A stretch of DNA of 64,000 bases from Pontivivens nitratireducens (GCF_014235845.1 NZ_JACJUQ010000005.1:62001-126000), one strand, 5' to 3'; positions 36,243-47,030 are shown, numbered from the stretch's first letter. Notes: generated by a model from the letters alone, not told the origin. Numbers and translations are program-made.

Positions 36243-36279
36243 TTCCTGTCCTGCGTGATCCTGAGCGGAGCACTGTTCC

Positions 36280-37524
36280 ATGACCGATATCGCCCCACCC
36301 AAGGGCTCCGGCCCCCTCGCACGGCGCGAAGCGCGTCTTGCATGGGGGTTGTTGCTGCCGACAATTTCCGCCGTGGCGCTCGTCGTCGTTCTGCCGTTGC
36401 TCGCGATCTTCTGGATCTCGGTCAAGCCGGTGGGGCTGGCCGATTTGCGCGCGCCCGAGGTGGTGCTGCGCGAAGATCTGCGCGGCGGGCCGGAACAGGC
36501 AGGCGACGCGGCCGAAATCCGCTATCGATTGCGCAATTCATCGCAGGATCGGGTGATTTCGCAGGTGGGATTCACCGACACCGTGCCGGAGGGTCTGACG
36601 GTTACGCAACTGGACCCGCGCTGCACGTTGAACGGGTCGGCGCTGGCCTGCGATCTGGGCGATTGGCAGGGGGGGTATCGGGAAAACCTGATGATCCCGG
36701 TTACCGTGGAACAGGCCTATCTGGACGCCGGATTGCGTCCGCAGGACAGCGAAGCCCAGGTGCGGGGGCGGGCCTCCAGCGTGCTGACGGATTCGACGTT
36801 CACCCTGGATAACTTCGCGCGCATCTTCGATGGTGATGAATTCTGGGGCGTTCTTGGGGTGACGCTGTTCTATTCGGTCTTCGGCACGGTGGGGGCGCTG
36901 CTGTTCGGATTGTTCGCGGCCATGCTGCTGAACAAGTCCTTCAAGGGGCAGGGCATTCTGCGCGGGCTGTACCTGTTCCCCTATGTCTCCCCCGTTATTG
37001 CGGTGGCGTTCGCGTGGATCCTGCTGTTCGATCCGTTTTCCGGCTCGGCCAATGCGTTGTTGATCCAGATGGGGGTGACGCAGAACAGCATCAATTTCTT
37101 CGGTGAGAAGCCGCTGGCGCTGATTATGGTGACGCTGTTCGAAATCTGGCGCTACTTCCCGCTGAGCTTTCTGTTCATCCTCGCCCGGATGCAGAGCATC
37201 GACACCGACATGTATGAGGCGGCGGACATGGACGGTGCCTCGCCGTTCCAGAAGTTCTGGTATCTCAGCGTACCGCAATTGCTGGGTATTCTGAGCGTTC
37301 TGTTCCTGCTGCGCTTTATCTGGACGTTCAACAAGTTCGACGACATCTTTCTGCTGACCGGCGGCAATGCCGGAACGCGCACGCTGACTGTCAACGTGTA
37401 TGAGCAGGCGTTCGCGATCTCCAACATCGGCGCGGGTGCGGCTGTGGCGGTGGTCATCTTTGGCTGCCTGCTGGTGTTCTCGCTATTGTTCCTGCGCTTC
37501 ATTTCGCAAGAGGAGGGGCTGTGA
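36280..37524 (+). CDS. Sugar ABC transporter permease with a DUF11-like periplasmic insertion
   Basis: A 414-residue MalF-type inner-membrane subunit, about 110 residues longer than usual. The first helix (22-48) is followed not by the normal short loop but by residues 60-170, which read as a beta-sandwich: IRYRLRNSSQDRVISQVGF, TDTVPEGLTV and a cysteine pair, Cys115 and Cys124, closing a hairpin. That pattern is the DUF11 repeat of surface adhesins. The remaining helices and the EAA loop (EAADMDGASPFQKFWYLSVP) are normal. Confidence 0.88.
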   Translation: MTDIAPPKGSGPLARREARLAWGLLLPTISAVALVVVLPLLAIFWISVKPVGLADLRAPEVVLREDLRGGPEQAGDAAEIRYRLRNSSQDRVISQVGFTDTVPEGLTVTQLDPRCTLNGSALACDLGDWQGGYRENLMIPVTVEQAYLDAGLRPQDSEAQVRGRASSVLTDSTFTLDNFARIFDGDEFWGVLGVTLFYSVFGTVGALLFGLFAAMLLNKSFKGQGILRGLYLFPYVSPVIAVAFAWILLFDPFSGSANALLIQMGVTQNSINFFGEKPLALIMVTLFEIWRYFPLSFLFILARMQSIDTDMYEAADMDGASPFQKFWYLSVPQLLGILSVLFLLRFIWTFNKFDDIFLLTGGNAGTRTLTVNVYEQAFAISNIGAGAAVAVVIFGCLLVFSLLFLRFISQEEGL

Positions 37525-38732
37525 TGGACATGCTCAGACGGGGATATGTTACCGCACCGTTGCTGGGCATCCTGTGGATGTTCGCCATCGCGACGACCGT
37601 GGCGATCGCGATGTCCTTCGCAACCGGATCGGCTTTCCGTCCCTCCCTCTCAGGATCGGTGGTGTGGGGCGGAATTATCGGCCTCGCCTGCCTGCACGGC
37701 GCGTTGTGGCGGCCGGTTCTCGCGGCGGCTTTGGTCGTCGTCGTAACGGCACTGGGCTTTGGCCCGGTGGTGACGGGGGACGGGATCTCGGTCGTGTCCA
37801 TGCTGCTGGGTGCGATCGCCACGGCAGGATTTGCGGCCTACGGATTGTGGAGGATACTGGACGAGGTGGCGCTGGGTGAAAACAACCGTCACCTGTTCGA
37901 GGCGGCGGTGCTGCGGTTTCTGACCGGATTTGGCTACATCTTCTTTACGGCGATTGTGCTGATCCCGTTCTACGTCATGGTTCTGACCAGTCTGAAGAAC
38001 CAGGCGGAGCTGATCCAGAACCCGCTCGACTTCTCCATCGACCTTGGCAAGGGGTTCGAGCTGTTCCGTTCATATGACGAGTTGTTCACGCAGTTCAATT
38101 TCGGCACCTATCTGTTCAACTCGTTCTTCATTTCGGTGCTGACTGTATTCATCACGCTGCTGTTCGCGATACCCGGCGCCTATGCCGTGGCGCGGTTGCG
38201 GTTTAGTGGGCGGGCGACGTTTTCGCGCTCGATCCTGATGATCTACATGGTGCCGATGATCGTTCTGGCGCTGCCGATCTATATCGCGTTCTCGATGGCG
38301 GGTTTGCGCAACTCGCTGGGCGGGATCATCCTGATCTATCCGGTGACCACGATTCCGGTCGCGCTCTACATGTTGCAGGGCTATTTCCGCGGCCTGCCGG
38401 CGGAGATCGAGGAAGCCGGCCTGATGGACGGGTTGAGCCGTCTGGCCGTGATCTGGAAGATTACGTTGCCGCTCAGCCTGCCGGCGATGGCCAGCGTCTC
38501 GCTCTACGTCTTCATGATCGCGTGGAACGAGTTCCTGCTGGCGTTCATGCTGCTGGACGATCCGTCGAAATTCACCCTGACGCGGGGGATCGCGTCGTTG
38601 AACTCCTCCGAAATTCCGCGCCAGCACCTGATGGCGGGCTCCGTGATCGCGACCGTACCGATCATGGTGCTGTTCCTTGGGCTGGAACGCTTCATGACGA
38701 AAGGACTGACCGCGGGGTCGGTGAAAGGATGA
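37524..38732 (+). CDS. Sugar ABC transporter permease with an N-terminal membrane extension
   Basis: A 402-residue MalG-type subunit. Residues 1-130 form about four extra hydrophobic helices that ordinary MalG-type permeases (about 280 residues) lack; the canonical part starts at FLTGFGYIFFTAIVLIPFYV. The EAA loop EEAGLMDGLSRLAVIWKITLP is intact. ATG at 37524 shares one base with the preceding stop; an in-frame GTG at 37521 is too near the AGGAGGGG ribosome site. Confidence 0.88.
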   Translation: MDMLRRGYVTAPLLGILWMFAIATTVAIAMSFATGSAFRPSLSGSVVWGGIIGLACLHGALWRPVLAAALVVVVTALGFGPVVTGDGISVVSMLLGAIATAGFAAYGLWRILDEVALGENNRHLFEAAVLRFLTGFGYIFFTAIVLIPFYVMVLTSLKNQAELIQNPLDFSIDLGKGFELFRSYDELFTQFNFGTYLFNSFFISVLTVFITLLFAIPGAYAVARLRFSGRATFSRSILMIYMVPMIVLALPIYIAFSMAGLRNSLGGIILIYPVTTIPVALYMLQGYFRGLPAEIEEAGLMDGLSRLAVIWKITLPLSLPAMASVSLYVFMIAWNEFLLAFMLLDDPSKFTLTRGIASLNSSEIPRQHLMAGSVIATVPIMVLFLGLERFMTKGLTAGSVKG

Positions 38733-38734
38733 CC

Positions 38735-39999
38735 ATGACTTCTCTGGACGAACAGGCGCGGGCGATCCTGCGTGGCAACGATCAGGGCGGCTATACCCTG
38801 CCGACGCACGGGCTGTATCCGTATCAATGGAACTGGGATTCCGCCTTTGCCGCGTGGGGGTTCGCCACCTTCGACAATGCGCGGGCATGGGATGAACTGG
38901 ACACTCTGATGGCCAGTCAGTGGGATACGGGGATGGTGCCGCACATCATCTTTCACAAACCCGATCCGGGTTATTTTCCCGGCCCCGATGTCTGGCAAAC
39001 CGGGCAAAGCCCCGCGACATCCGGCATCACGCAGCCTCCGGTGGCCGCGATCATGGCCCGCAAGGTATGGGAAATGGACCCCAAGGCAGGGCAGGCGCGG
39101 ATGGCCGCGCTCTATCCCAAACTGCTGGCATGGCACCGTTGGTGGCATGAGGTCCGCTGTACCCACGGCCCCGCCGCGATTACCCATCCGTGGGAGTCCG
39201 GGCGTGACAACTGCCCTGACTGGGATATCGGCATGGCGGGCGTCGATGGGTCCAGCGCCGGGGAATACCAGCGGCGCGACACAGGCCACGTCAATCCCGA
39301 GATGCGCCCGACCAAGCAGGACTACGACCGCTACATCGCGATGGTGAAGTTTGGGTGCAGCGTCGATTGGGATCAGGCAAGGATCGTGCGGGACGGGCCG
39401 TTCCTGATGGCCGATCCAGGGATCACCTTCATGCTGCTGCGCGCGGATGAGGATCTGGCCGTCATGGGGCGGGCACTGGGTGAGGATGTGACGGAATTGC
39501 TCGGCTGGGCCGAGGATTTGCGCGCCGCTTTGCCCACGATCTGGAACGATGACCTGCACGCCTATGATGCGCTGAACCTCAAGACCGGCGAATTTGCGAA
39601 CATCCTGGGATCGGGTGCGTTCATGGCCTATCTGGCCGATGCGGGAAATCCGCAGCTCGACGCGCAGTTGATGCGGGTGTGGGACAAGGTCAACTACGGC
39701 ATTCCCTCCGCCGATCCGGAGGCCGCGACCTTCGACCCCCGCAAATACTGGCGCGGGCCGACCTGGCCGGTGGTGAATGCACTGCTCGCCATCGGGTTGC
39801 GCGATGCGGGTCGCGCCGATCTGGCCGAACGGTTGCGCGCGCAGACGGCAAGCCTGATCCGCAAACACGGCTTCTATGAATATTTCGATCCGCTCGACGC
39901 TACTCCCTGCGGCGGGGCGGACTTCACCTGGACGGCTGCGATCTGGTTGACCTGGGCCGGCAGGGACGTTGAAAGCGACGCTGTAAGAGGGGCTGCCTG

Positions 40000-40000
<1 letters not shown>
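38735..40000 (+). CDS. Cytoplasmic (alpha/alpha)6-barrel glycoside hydrolase, GH63/trehalase-like
   Basis: A 421-residue protein without a signal peptide. [18 protein letters not shown] near the start and the [17 protein letters not shown] and [13 protein letters not shown] segments later are typical of GH15/37/63-type barrels, close in character to mannosylglycerate/glucosylglycerate hydrolases. It would cleave an imported alpha-glycoside inside the cell. Start at 38735 follows AAAGGA by a good spacing; ATG at 38729 overlaps the upstream stop and is an alternative. The exact substrate is inference. Confidence 0.75.
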
Positions 40001-41052
<1,052 letters not shown>

Positions 41053-41060
41053 GATATGGG

Positions 41061-41093
41061 CGGCACTGCGACAGCGGTGCCGTTCGCTTTTCT
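41061..41093 (+). terminator. Rho-independent terminator of the sugar operon
   Basis: CGGCACTGC (41061-41069) pairs with GCGGTGCCG (41074-41082), 9 bp with one G-T, loop GACA, followed by TTCGCTTTTCT, 9 bases after the ATPase stop. Confidence 0.75.
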
Positions 41094-41445
41094 GTCGCAC
41101 CTTTCGACGTTAGGGGGCGAGAGCGGGGAAAACCCCGACTGACAATTGCTGCGGATTTAATCAGACTGGAAAAATTCTGTCCTAAATCTGTGCTTTTGCA
41201 ATTTGCTGATGTTTCTATGGGCAATAATTCTTGCCGCATTCGCGTTGTCGCTCAAGATAGGCGGCGCAAGAACGGGGCTAAGCCGGGACTGCATTGGAAT
41301 GTGTGGTGACGAGACGCTTGGAACCGACCCCGCCACCACACGGGTGCAACGCGACGTTGCCTGACTGAAGTAGGACGGACCGATTGCGTGGGCAATACCG
41401 GTTGTCGGCTTTGGCGGGTCCGCGTCTCAATCGCGAGACAGATAC
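41094..41445 (+). promoter_or_regulatory. Structured 350-base upstream region of urtA
   Basis: No gene is seen. It holds CGGGG-AAAA-CCCCG at 41124-41137; GGCAA-N6-TTGCC at 41220-41235; GTGTGGTG (41301-41308) with CACCACAC (41334-41341); GCAACG-CGA-CGTTGC at 41346-41360; and GTCTC-N6-GAGAC at 41424-41439, whose 3' arm covers the purine-rich ribosome site of urtA. Such spacing suits a long regulated leader. No sigma-54 promoter or NtrC site that fits consensus was found. Confidence 0.45.
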
Positions 41446-42744
41446 ATGACGAAACTTTTCCCCCTCACGGCCACGCTGTGCGCCGCCGCAATCAGCGTGG
41501 CCGCGCCCTCGATGGCTCAGGACGCGCCGTCGGGTGAGCCGATCAAGGTTGGTATCCTGCATTCTCTGTCCGGGACGATGGCGATTTCGGAAACGACGCT
41601 CAAGGACGTGATGCTGATGCTGATCGAGCGTCAGAACGCCGCCGGTGGTGTGCTTGGTCGCCCGCTGGAGGCCGTCGTCGTCGATCCCGCATCTGACTGG
41701 CCCCTGTTCGCCGAGAAGGCGCGCGAGCTGCTGGAGGTCGAGGAAGTCGCCGCCGTATTCGGCAACTGGACCTCGGTCAGCCGCAAATCCGTTTTGCCGG
41801 TGTTCGAGGAGCTCAACGGAATCCTGTTCTACCCGGTGCAGTACGAGGGCGAGGAATCGCAGCGCAACGTCTTCTACACCGGTGCCGCGCCCAACCAGCA
41901 GGCGATCCCCGCAGTGGATTACCTGATCGCGGAGGAAGGCGTGGAGCGTTGGGTTCTGGCCGGCACCGATTACGTCTATCCCCGCACGACCAATCGCATT
42001 CTGGAGGCATATCTGATCTCCCTCGGCGTGGCTGAGGAGGACATCATGATCAACTACACGCCGTTTGGTCATTCCGACTGGCAGACCATTGTCAGCGACA
42101 TCGCCGCCTTCGGCTCCGAGGGGAAGAAGACCGCCGTCGTCTCGACCATCAATGGTGACGCGAACGTGCCGTTCTATCGTGAGCTGGGCAACCAGGGCAT
42201 CTCCGCCGAGGATATCCCCGTCGTCGCGTTCTCCGTCGGGGAGGAAGAACTGGCGGGTCTGGACACGGCCCCTCTGGTCGGCCATCTGGCCGCGTGGAAC
42301 TACTTCATGTCGGTGGATACGGACGCGAACTACGATTTCATCGACGATTGGGTGGAATTCATCGGTGACGAAAATCGCGTGACCAACGACCCGATGGAGG
42401 CCCACTACATCGGCTTCAACATGTGGGTTCAGGCGGTCGAGGCGGCAGGCACCACCGATGTGGATACGGTCATCGACTCGCTGATCGGGCAGACCGTGCC
42501 CAATCTGAGCGGCGGCTATTCCGCGATGATGCCGAACCACCATATCACCAAGCCCGTGCTGGTCGGAGAGATCCAGGACGACGGTCAATTCTCCATCGTC
42601 TGGGAGACGTCGGGACTGGTCCCCGGCGATGCGTGGTCGGACTATCTGCCCGACAGCGCCGACCTGATCTCGGACTGGCGGGCGCCGTTGTCGTGCGGCA
42701 ACTACAACGTGGCGACAGCCTCGTGCGGCGGCGCGGCTGAGTAA
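41446..42744 (+). CDS. urtA: Urea ABC transporter substrate-binding protein
   Basis: A 432-residue periplasmic urea receptor with a Sec signal (1-24, ending SMAQ). It is recognisable by VGILHSLSGTMAISE, NWTSVSRKSVLPVFEE and LFYPVQYEGEESQRNVFYTGAAPNQQ-type text, which distinguish UrtA from general LIV receptors. It leads urtABCDE. Urease genes are not in the window, so urea is presumably hydrolysed by enzymes encoded elsewhere. Expression in this family normally follows nitrogen status. Confidence 0.92.
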   Translation: MTKLFPLTATLCAAAISVAAPSMAQDAPSGEPIKVGILHSLSGTMAISETTLKDVMLMLIERQNAAGGVLGRPLEAVVVDPASDWPLFAEKARELLEVEEVAAVFGNWTSVSRKSVLPVFEELNGILFYPVQYEGEESQRNVFYTGAAPNQQAIPAVDYLIAEEGVERWVLAGTDYVYPRTTNRILEAYLISLGVAEEDIMINYTPFGHSDWQTIVSDIAAFGSEGKKTAVVSTINGDANVPFYRELGNQGISAEDIPVVAFSVGEEELAGLDTAPLVGHLAAWNYFMSVDTDANYDFIDDWVEFIGDENRVTNDPMEAHYIGFNMWVQAVEAAGTTDVDTVIDSLIGQTVPNLSGGYSAMMPNHHITKPVLVGEIQDDGQFSIVWETSGLVPGDAWSDYLPDSADLISDWRAPLSCGNYNVATASCGGAAE

Positions 42745-42757
42745 GGCGTGATCTGCG

Positions 42758-42786
42758 GGGGGCGCGGACGACGCGCCCCCGGTTTT
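42758..42786 (+). terminator. Intercistronic hairpin, partial terminator, urtA-urtB
   Basis: GGGGGCGCG (42758-42766) pairs with CGCGCCCCC (42772-42780), loop GACGA, then GGTTTT. A 9-bp GC stem plus four Ts could stop part of transcription after urtA. Confidence 0.6.
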
Positions 42787-42825
42787 CGGTGCTGTGGCAC
42801 CTGACTTTAATTCCTGGAACTCATC

Positions 42826-44424
42826 ATGCTTGGCCTGCTGCGCAGAACGCTGCTGATCTTCCTGCTGACACCGTCATTTCTGATGGCGCAGGATTTCGAA
42901 AACCTAGTGACCCTGTTGCCAGAGGGCGATTTCGATGATCGCGGGCGGGTCGTGAACCAGATCGCGGTGAGCGGCGACGACAGGGCGCTGCCCTTGCTGG
43001 AGATGCTGACAAATGGTGAGCTGAGCTATTTGCGTGAAACCGGCCGCATCGTGACACTCCGCGAGGAAGGCGACGACGATGTTGCCTACGACGCGTTGAG
43101 CGATGAGCGGATCGGCGTTGTCGGGCGGCGTGACGCCCGCGACATTCGCGTGAACAATGGTTTGCGCCGCGACATCGCCGCCGCCATCGGACGCATGGGT
43201 TTGCAAAGCCCGGATCCCGCCGTGCGGCTTGACGCGGCCCAGCGGGCGTTTCGCGCCCGCGATCCCGCACAAATCGCAGCTTTGACCGACGCCCTGTCGG
43301 CGGAGTCCGAACCGCATGTCGCCACGGTGTTCGAGCAGGCGCGCGCAGCGGCGATCCTGCAATCGGATGATGCTGTGCAGGCAGACAAACGTGCGGCGAT
43401 TGCCGTATTGGCGGCGCGCGGGGACAGGGACGCCCTGTCGGCGCTGTCCCCCGCCTTGTCGGACCCGGCTTTGGTCGCGGATGCACAGGCCGCAACCGAT
43501 GAGATAGAGCGGTCCATCGCGTCATGGGGGCTGGCGCAGAACCTGTGGTACGGCATTTCCCTCGGCTCTGTTCTGATGCTTGCGGCCATCGGGTTGGCGA
43601 TCACCTTCGGCGTGATGGGCGTCATCAATATGGCGCATGGCGAATTGGTGATGATCGGGGCTTACACCACCTATCTGGTGCAGGAAACGATCCGCAATTC
43701 CTTTCCCGAAATGTTCGGCTGGTCGCTGGCCATTGCCGTGCCCTTGGCCTTTCTGACGGCAGGCGCGGTCGGGGTGGCGATCGAGCGGGGCGTGGTGCGC
43801 TATCTCTACGGTCGCCCGTTGGAGACGTTGCTGGCCACATGGGGGATCAGCCTGATCCTGCAACAGGCCGTCCGCTCGATCTTCGGCCCCAATAACCGTG
43901 AGGTCGGCAACCCTGACTGGATGTCGGGGGCGGTGGATGTCGGGCAGATGGCGATGACGTGGAACCGGATCTGGATATTGGTCTTCGCGCTGGCCGTGTT
44001 CGCGGCGCTGCTATTGGTGCTCAATCGAACGCCGATCGGTTTGCAGATGCGCGCGGTGACGCAGAACCGCAGCATGGCGGCCAATATGGGCATTCGCACC
44101 GGTTGGGTCGATGCGATGACCTTCGGCCTGGGGGCAGGGGTCGCGGGGCTGGCCGGTGTGGCGTTGAGCCAGATCGACAACGTGTCACCGAATCTGGGGC
44201 AAAGCTACATCGTGGACAGCTTCATGGTCGTCGTCTTCGGCGGGGCGGGGAACCTGTGGGGCGCGTTCGCGGGGGCATTCACGCTGGGCATCGCGACCAA
44301 GTTCATGGAGCCGTGGGTCGGCGCGGTGCTGGCCAAGATCCTGATCCTCGTCGCGATCATCCTTTTCATTCAAAAGCGGCCGCGCGGTTTGTTCGCGCTC
44401 AAGGGTCGGGCGGTGGATTCATGA
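42826..44424 (+). CDS. urtB: Urea ABC transporter permease UrtB
   Basis: A 532-residue inner-membrane subunit. As in other UrtB proteins it has a signal peptide and a periplasmic helical-repeat domain of about 200 residues (HEAT-like, with A-rich repeats DAAQRAFRARDPAQIAAL) before the LivH-type membrane domain, whose signature GVMGVINMAHGELVMIGAY lies near 260-278. The extension is normal for the family. ATGA overlap with urtC. Confidence 0.92.
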   Translation: MLGLLRRTLLIFLLTPSFLMAQDFENLVTLLPEGDFDDRGRVVNQIAVSGDDRALPLLEMLTNGELSYLRETGRIVTLREEGDDDVAYDALSDERIGVVGRRDARDIRVNNGLRRDIAAAIGRMGLQSPDPAVRLDAAQRAFRARDPAQIAALTDALSAESEPHVATVFEQARAAAILQSDDAVQADKRAAIAVLAARGDRDALSALSPALSDPALVADAQAATDEIERSIASWGLAQNLWYGISLGSVLMLAAIGLAITFGVMGVINMAHGELVMIGAYTTYLVQETIRNSFPEMFGWSLAIAVPLAFLTAGAVGVAIERGVVRYLYGRPLETLLATWGISLILQQAVRSIFGPNNREVGNPDWMSGAVDVGQMAMTWNRIWILVFALAVFAALLLVLNRTPIGLQMRAVTQNRSMAANMGIRTGWVDAMTFGLGAGVAGLAGVALSQIDNVSPNLGQSYIVDSFMVVVFGGAGNLWGAFAGAFTLGIATKFMEPWVGAVLAKILILVAIILFIQKRPRGLFALKGRAVDS

Positions 44425-45521
44425 GCAGACTTATCGACAGGCGCATGGGGTTCTTCCTGATTGCGCTGTTCATCGCGGTGGTGGCAATCCCGGTGGGCAA
44501 TCTGGTGATGGAGGGCAAGCCCGTCGCCTCCTACGTCGTGCAGTTGTCTGGCAAGTACCTGTGCTATGCCCTGCTGGCGGTGGCGCTCGATCTGGTGTGG
44601 GGCTATTGCGGCATCCTCAGCCTTGGCCATGGGGCGTTCTTCGCGCTGGGTGGCTACGCGATGGGGATGCACCTGATGCGCGAGATCGGGACGCGGGGCG
44701 TCTATGGCGACCCGGTGCTGCCGGACTTCATGGTCTTTCTCAGCTATGAGGAGCTGCCGTGGTTCTGGCTGGGCTTCGACCAGTTCTGGTTCGCGGCGCT
44801 GATGGCGATGGTGGTGCCGGGGGTGCTGGCGTTCCTGTTCGGCTGGTTCGCATTCCGCTCCCGCGTGTCGGGGGTGTATCTGTCGATCATTACGCAGGCC
44901 ATGACCTACGCCCTGATGCTGGCGTTTTTCCGCAACGAAATGGGGTTCGGCGGCAATAACGGCCTGACGGATTTCAAGGACGTTCTGGGCTTCGACCTGC
45001 AATCGGATGCGACGCGCGCCGGGCTGTTCGTGGCCAGCGCGGTGGCGCTGGTGGCGGGGCTGCTGATCGCGAAGGCCATTGCGCTCAGCCAACTGGGCAA
45101 GGTGCTGATCGGTATTCGCGACGCGGAGGACCGGACGCGGTTCCTCGGCTACCGGGTGGAGGGGTACAAGCTGTTCGTCTTTGTGGTGTCGGCCATGATG
45201 GCCGGGGTTGCGGGCGCGCTGTATACCCCGCAGGTCGGGATCATCAATCCGGGGGAGTTCAGCCCCGCAAACTCCATCGAAATCGTGATCTGGGTCGCCC
45301 TGGGCGGGCGCGGCACGTTGGTTGGTGCGGCGATCGGTGCGATTTTCGTGGCGCTGGCAAAAACCTTCCTGACCGGCTGGATCCCCGAAATCTGGTTGTT
45401 CGCGCTGGGCGGTCTGTTCGTGTTCGTGACGCTGTTCATGCCCAAGGGCATCCTGGGCGTGATCGAGGATGGCTGGGGCCGCATCAGGCGACCGACCGTT
45501 CGAAAGGAGGTCACGCCATGA
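44421..45521 (+). CDS. urtC: Urea ABC transporter permease UrtC
   Basis: A 366-residue LivM-type permease with the UrtC signature YCGILSLGHGAFFALGGYAMGMHLMR near 58-83. Start at 44421 by ATGA overlap with urtB; a longer frame from 43959 lies inside urtB in another frame. Overlaps urtD by 4 bases. Confidence 0.93.
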   Translation: MSRLIDRRMGFFLIALFIAVVAIPVGNLVMEGKPVASYVVQLSGKYLCYALLAVALDLVWGYCGILSLGHGAFFALGGYAMGMHLMREIGTRGVYGDPVLPDFMVFLSYEELPWFWLGFDQFWFAALMAMVVPGVLAFLFGWFAFRSRVSGVYLSIITQAMTYALMLAFFRNEMGFGGNNGLTDFKDVLGFDLQSDATRAGLFVASAVALVAGLLIAKAIALSQLGKVLIGIRDAEDRTRFLGYRVEGYKLFVFVVSAMMAGVAGALYTPQVGIINPGEFSPANSIEIVIWVALGGRGTLVGAAIGAIFVALAKTFLTGWIPEIWLFALGGLFVFVTLFMPKGILGVIEDGWGRIRRPTVRKEVTP

Positions 45522-46255
45522 CCGCGCAACTTTACCTGAACGGGGTGGAGCGCAGCTTCGATGGGTTCAAGGCGATCAACGGCCTGTCGCTGCACGTTAC
45601 CAAGGGCGAATTGCGCGCAATCATCGGGCCGAACGGCGCGGGCAAGACCACGATGATGGACATCATCACGGGCAAGACCCGCCCCGACAAGGGCGAGGTC
45701 TTCTGGAACGAAAAGGTCGATCTGACCAAGACGGACGAAGCTGGCTCCGCCAGGCTGGGCATCGGACGCAAGTTCCAGAAACCCACGGTCATCGAAAGCC
45801 TGAGCGTTGAGGACAATATCGCGCTTGCCTTGAAAACCGACCGCTCCGTCTTCGCCACGTTGTTTGCCAGGCGAACCGCGGCACAGGAGGACCGGATTAC
45901 CGAGTTGCTGGAACTGGTGCGGCTGGTGGCGGAGCGTTCGCGCCCCGCCGCGGATCTGAGCCACGGGCAGAAACAATGGCTGGAGATCGGGATGCTGCTG
46001 GCGCAGGAGCCGGAATTGCTGCTGGTGGATGAACCCGCTGCCGGCATGACCGATGATGAGACGATGCGCACCGCCGAATTGCTGCGCGGTCTGGCGGGTG
46101 AGCATACTGTCATCGTCGTCGAACACGACATGGAGTTCGTCCGCGCGCTGGACTGCAAGGTGACGGTCCTGCATCAGGGCCGTGTCCTGGCGGAGGGGTC
46201 CATCGACCATGTTTCCGCCAATCCCGAAGTCGTCGAAGTCTATCTGGGGCGCTGA
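45518..46255 (+). CDS. urtD: Urea ABC transporter ATPase UrtD
   Basis: A 245-residue LivG-type ATPase: Walker A GPNGAGKTT, signature LSHGQKQWLEIGMLL, Walker B LLLVDEPAAGMTDDET and VVEHDM switch. The Q-K-Q-W signature is the usual UrtD form. It is followed after one base by urtE. Confidence 0.93.
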   Translation: MTAQLYLNGVERSFDGFKAINGLSLHVTKGELRAIIGPNGAGKTTMMDIITGKTRPDKGEVFWNEKVDLTKTDEAGSARLGIGRKFQKPTVIESLSVEDNIALALKTDRSVFATLFARRTAAQEDRITELLELVRLVAERSRPAADLSHGQKQWLEIGMLLAQEPELLLVDEPAAGMTDDETMRTAELLRGLAGEHTVIVVEHDMEFVRALDCKVTVLHQGRVLAEGSIDHVSANPEVVEVYLGR

Positions 46256-46256
46256 T

Positions 46257-46952
46257 ATGTTGAACGTGGACAAGATCGACCTGCATTACGGCGCGGCGCA
46301 GGCCTTGCGCGGCGTCAGCCTGACCGCGACGCCGGGGCGGGTAATGACGGTTCTGGGCCGCAACGGTGTGGGCAAGACGACATTGTTGCGAGCCATCGCG
46401 GGGCGAAATGCTGTCTCCGCCGGGACGATCCGGTTCAAGGGGCAGGACGTGACCCGCACCAGATCCGAGGCGCGGGCCCGCAGCGGCATCGCCATGGTGC
46501 CGCAAGGGCGCGAAATTTTTCCGCTGCTCAGCGTGAAGGAGAACCTCGAAACCGGCTATGCGCGTCTGCCACGCAGGGACCGCAGCATCCCCGACGATGT
46601 GTTCGAGTTGTTTCCCGTGCTCAAGGACATGCTGGGCCGTCGCGGCGGCGATCTGTCGGGGGGGCAGCAACAACAGCTTGCCATCGGGCGGGCGCTGGTG
46701 ATGCGGCCCGACCTTCTGGTTCTGGACGAACCGACGGAGGGGATCCAGCCCTCGATCATCAAGGATATCGGGCGGGCCATCACATATCTTCGCGCAAAGG
46801 GGGACATGGCCATCGTGCTGGTTGAGCAATATTTCGAGTTCGCCCGCGATCTGGCCGACGATTACGTCGTGATGGACCGGGGGGAAATCACGCTGGCAGG
46901 GGCCGCCGCCGATATGGATGAGGATGAGGTTCTGCGGCGCATCGCCGTGTGA
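46257..46952 (+). CDS. urtE: Urea ABC transporter ATPase UrtE
   Basis: A 231-residue LivF-type ATPase: Walker A GRNGVGKTT, signature LSGGQQQQLAIGRAL (the UrtE-typical glutamine run), Walker B LVLDEPTEGIQPSIIKDI and VEQY. Start at 46257, one base after the urtD stop. It ends the urt set. Confidence 0.93.
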   Translation: MLNVDKIDLHYGAAQALRGVSLTATPGRVMTVLGRNGVGKTTLLRAIAGRNAVSAGTIRFKGQDVTRTRSEARARSGIAMVPQGREIFPLLSVKENLETGYARLPRRDRSIPDDVFELFPVLKDMLGRRGGDLSGGQQQQLAIGRALVMRPDLLVLDEPTEGIQPSIIKDIGRAITYLRAKGDMAIVLVEQYFEFARDLADDYVVMDRGEITLAGAAADMDEDEVLRRIAV

Positions 46953-47030
46953 TGGGCGCGAAAGCGGGCTGACAAAACGGCTCGACCTTGTCACAGTGCC
47001 AAAAAACAAACCCGGGCGAGGAACAGATCC

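Noticed and set aside
41094-41445. Guanidine (ykkC-type) riboswitch or sigma-54/NtrC promoter before urtA
   Set aside because: The conserved blocks of the ykkC family were not found. Candidate GG/GC pairs were spaced 11 or 12 bases apart instead of 10, and the GCAC/GTGC repeat at 41063-41080 is part of a terminator.
42826-43500. Large N-terminal extension of UrtB as a novel fusion
   Set aside because: A periplasmic helical domain of this size is normal for UrtB proteins.
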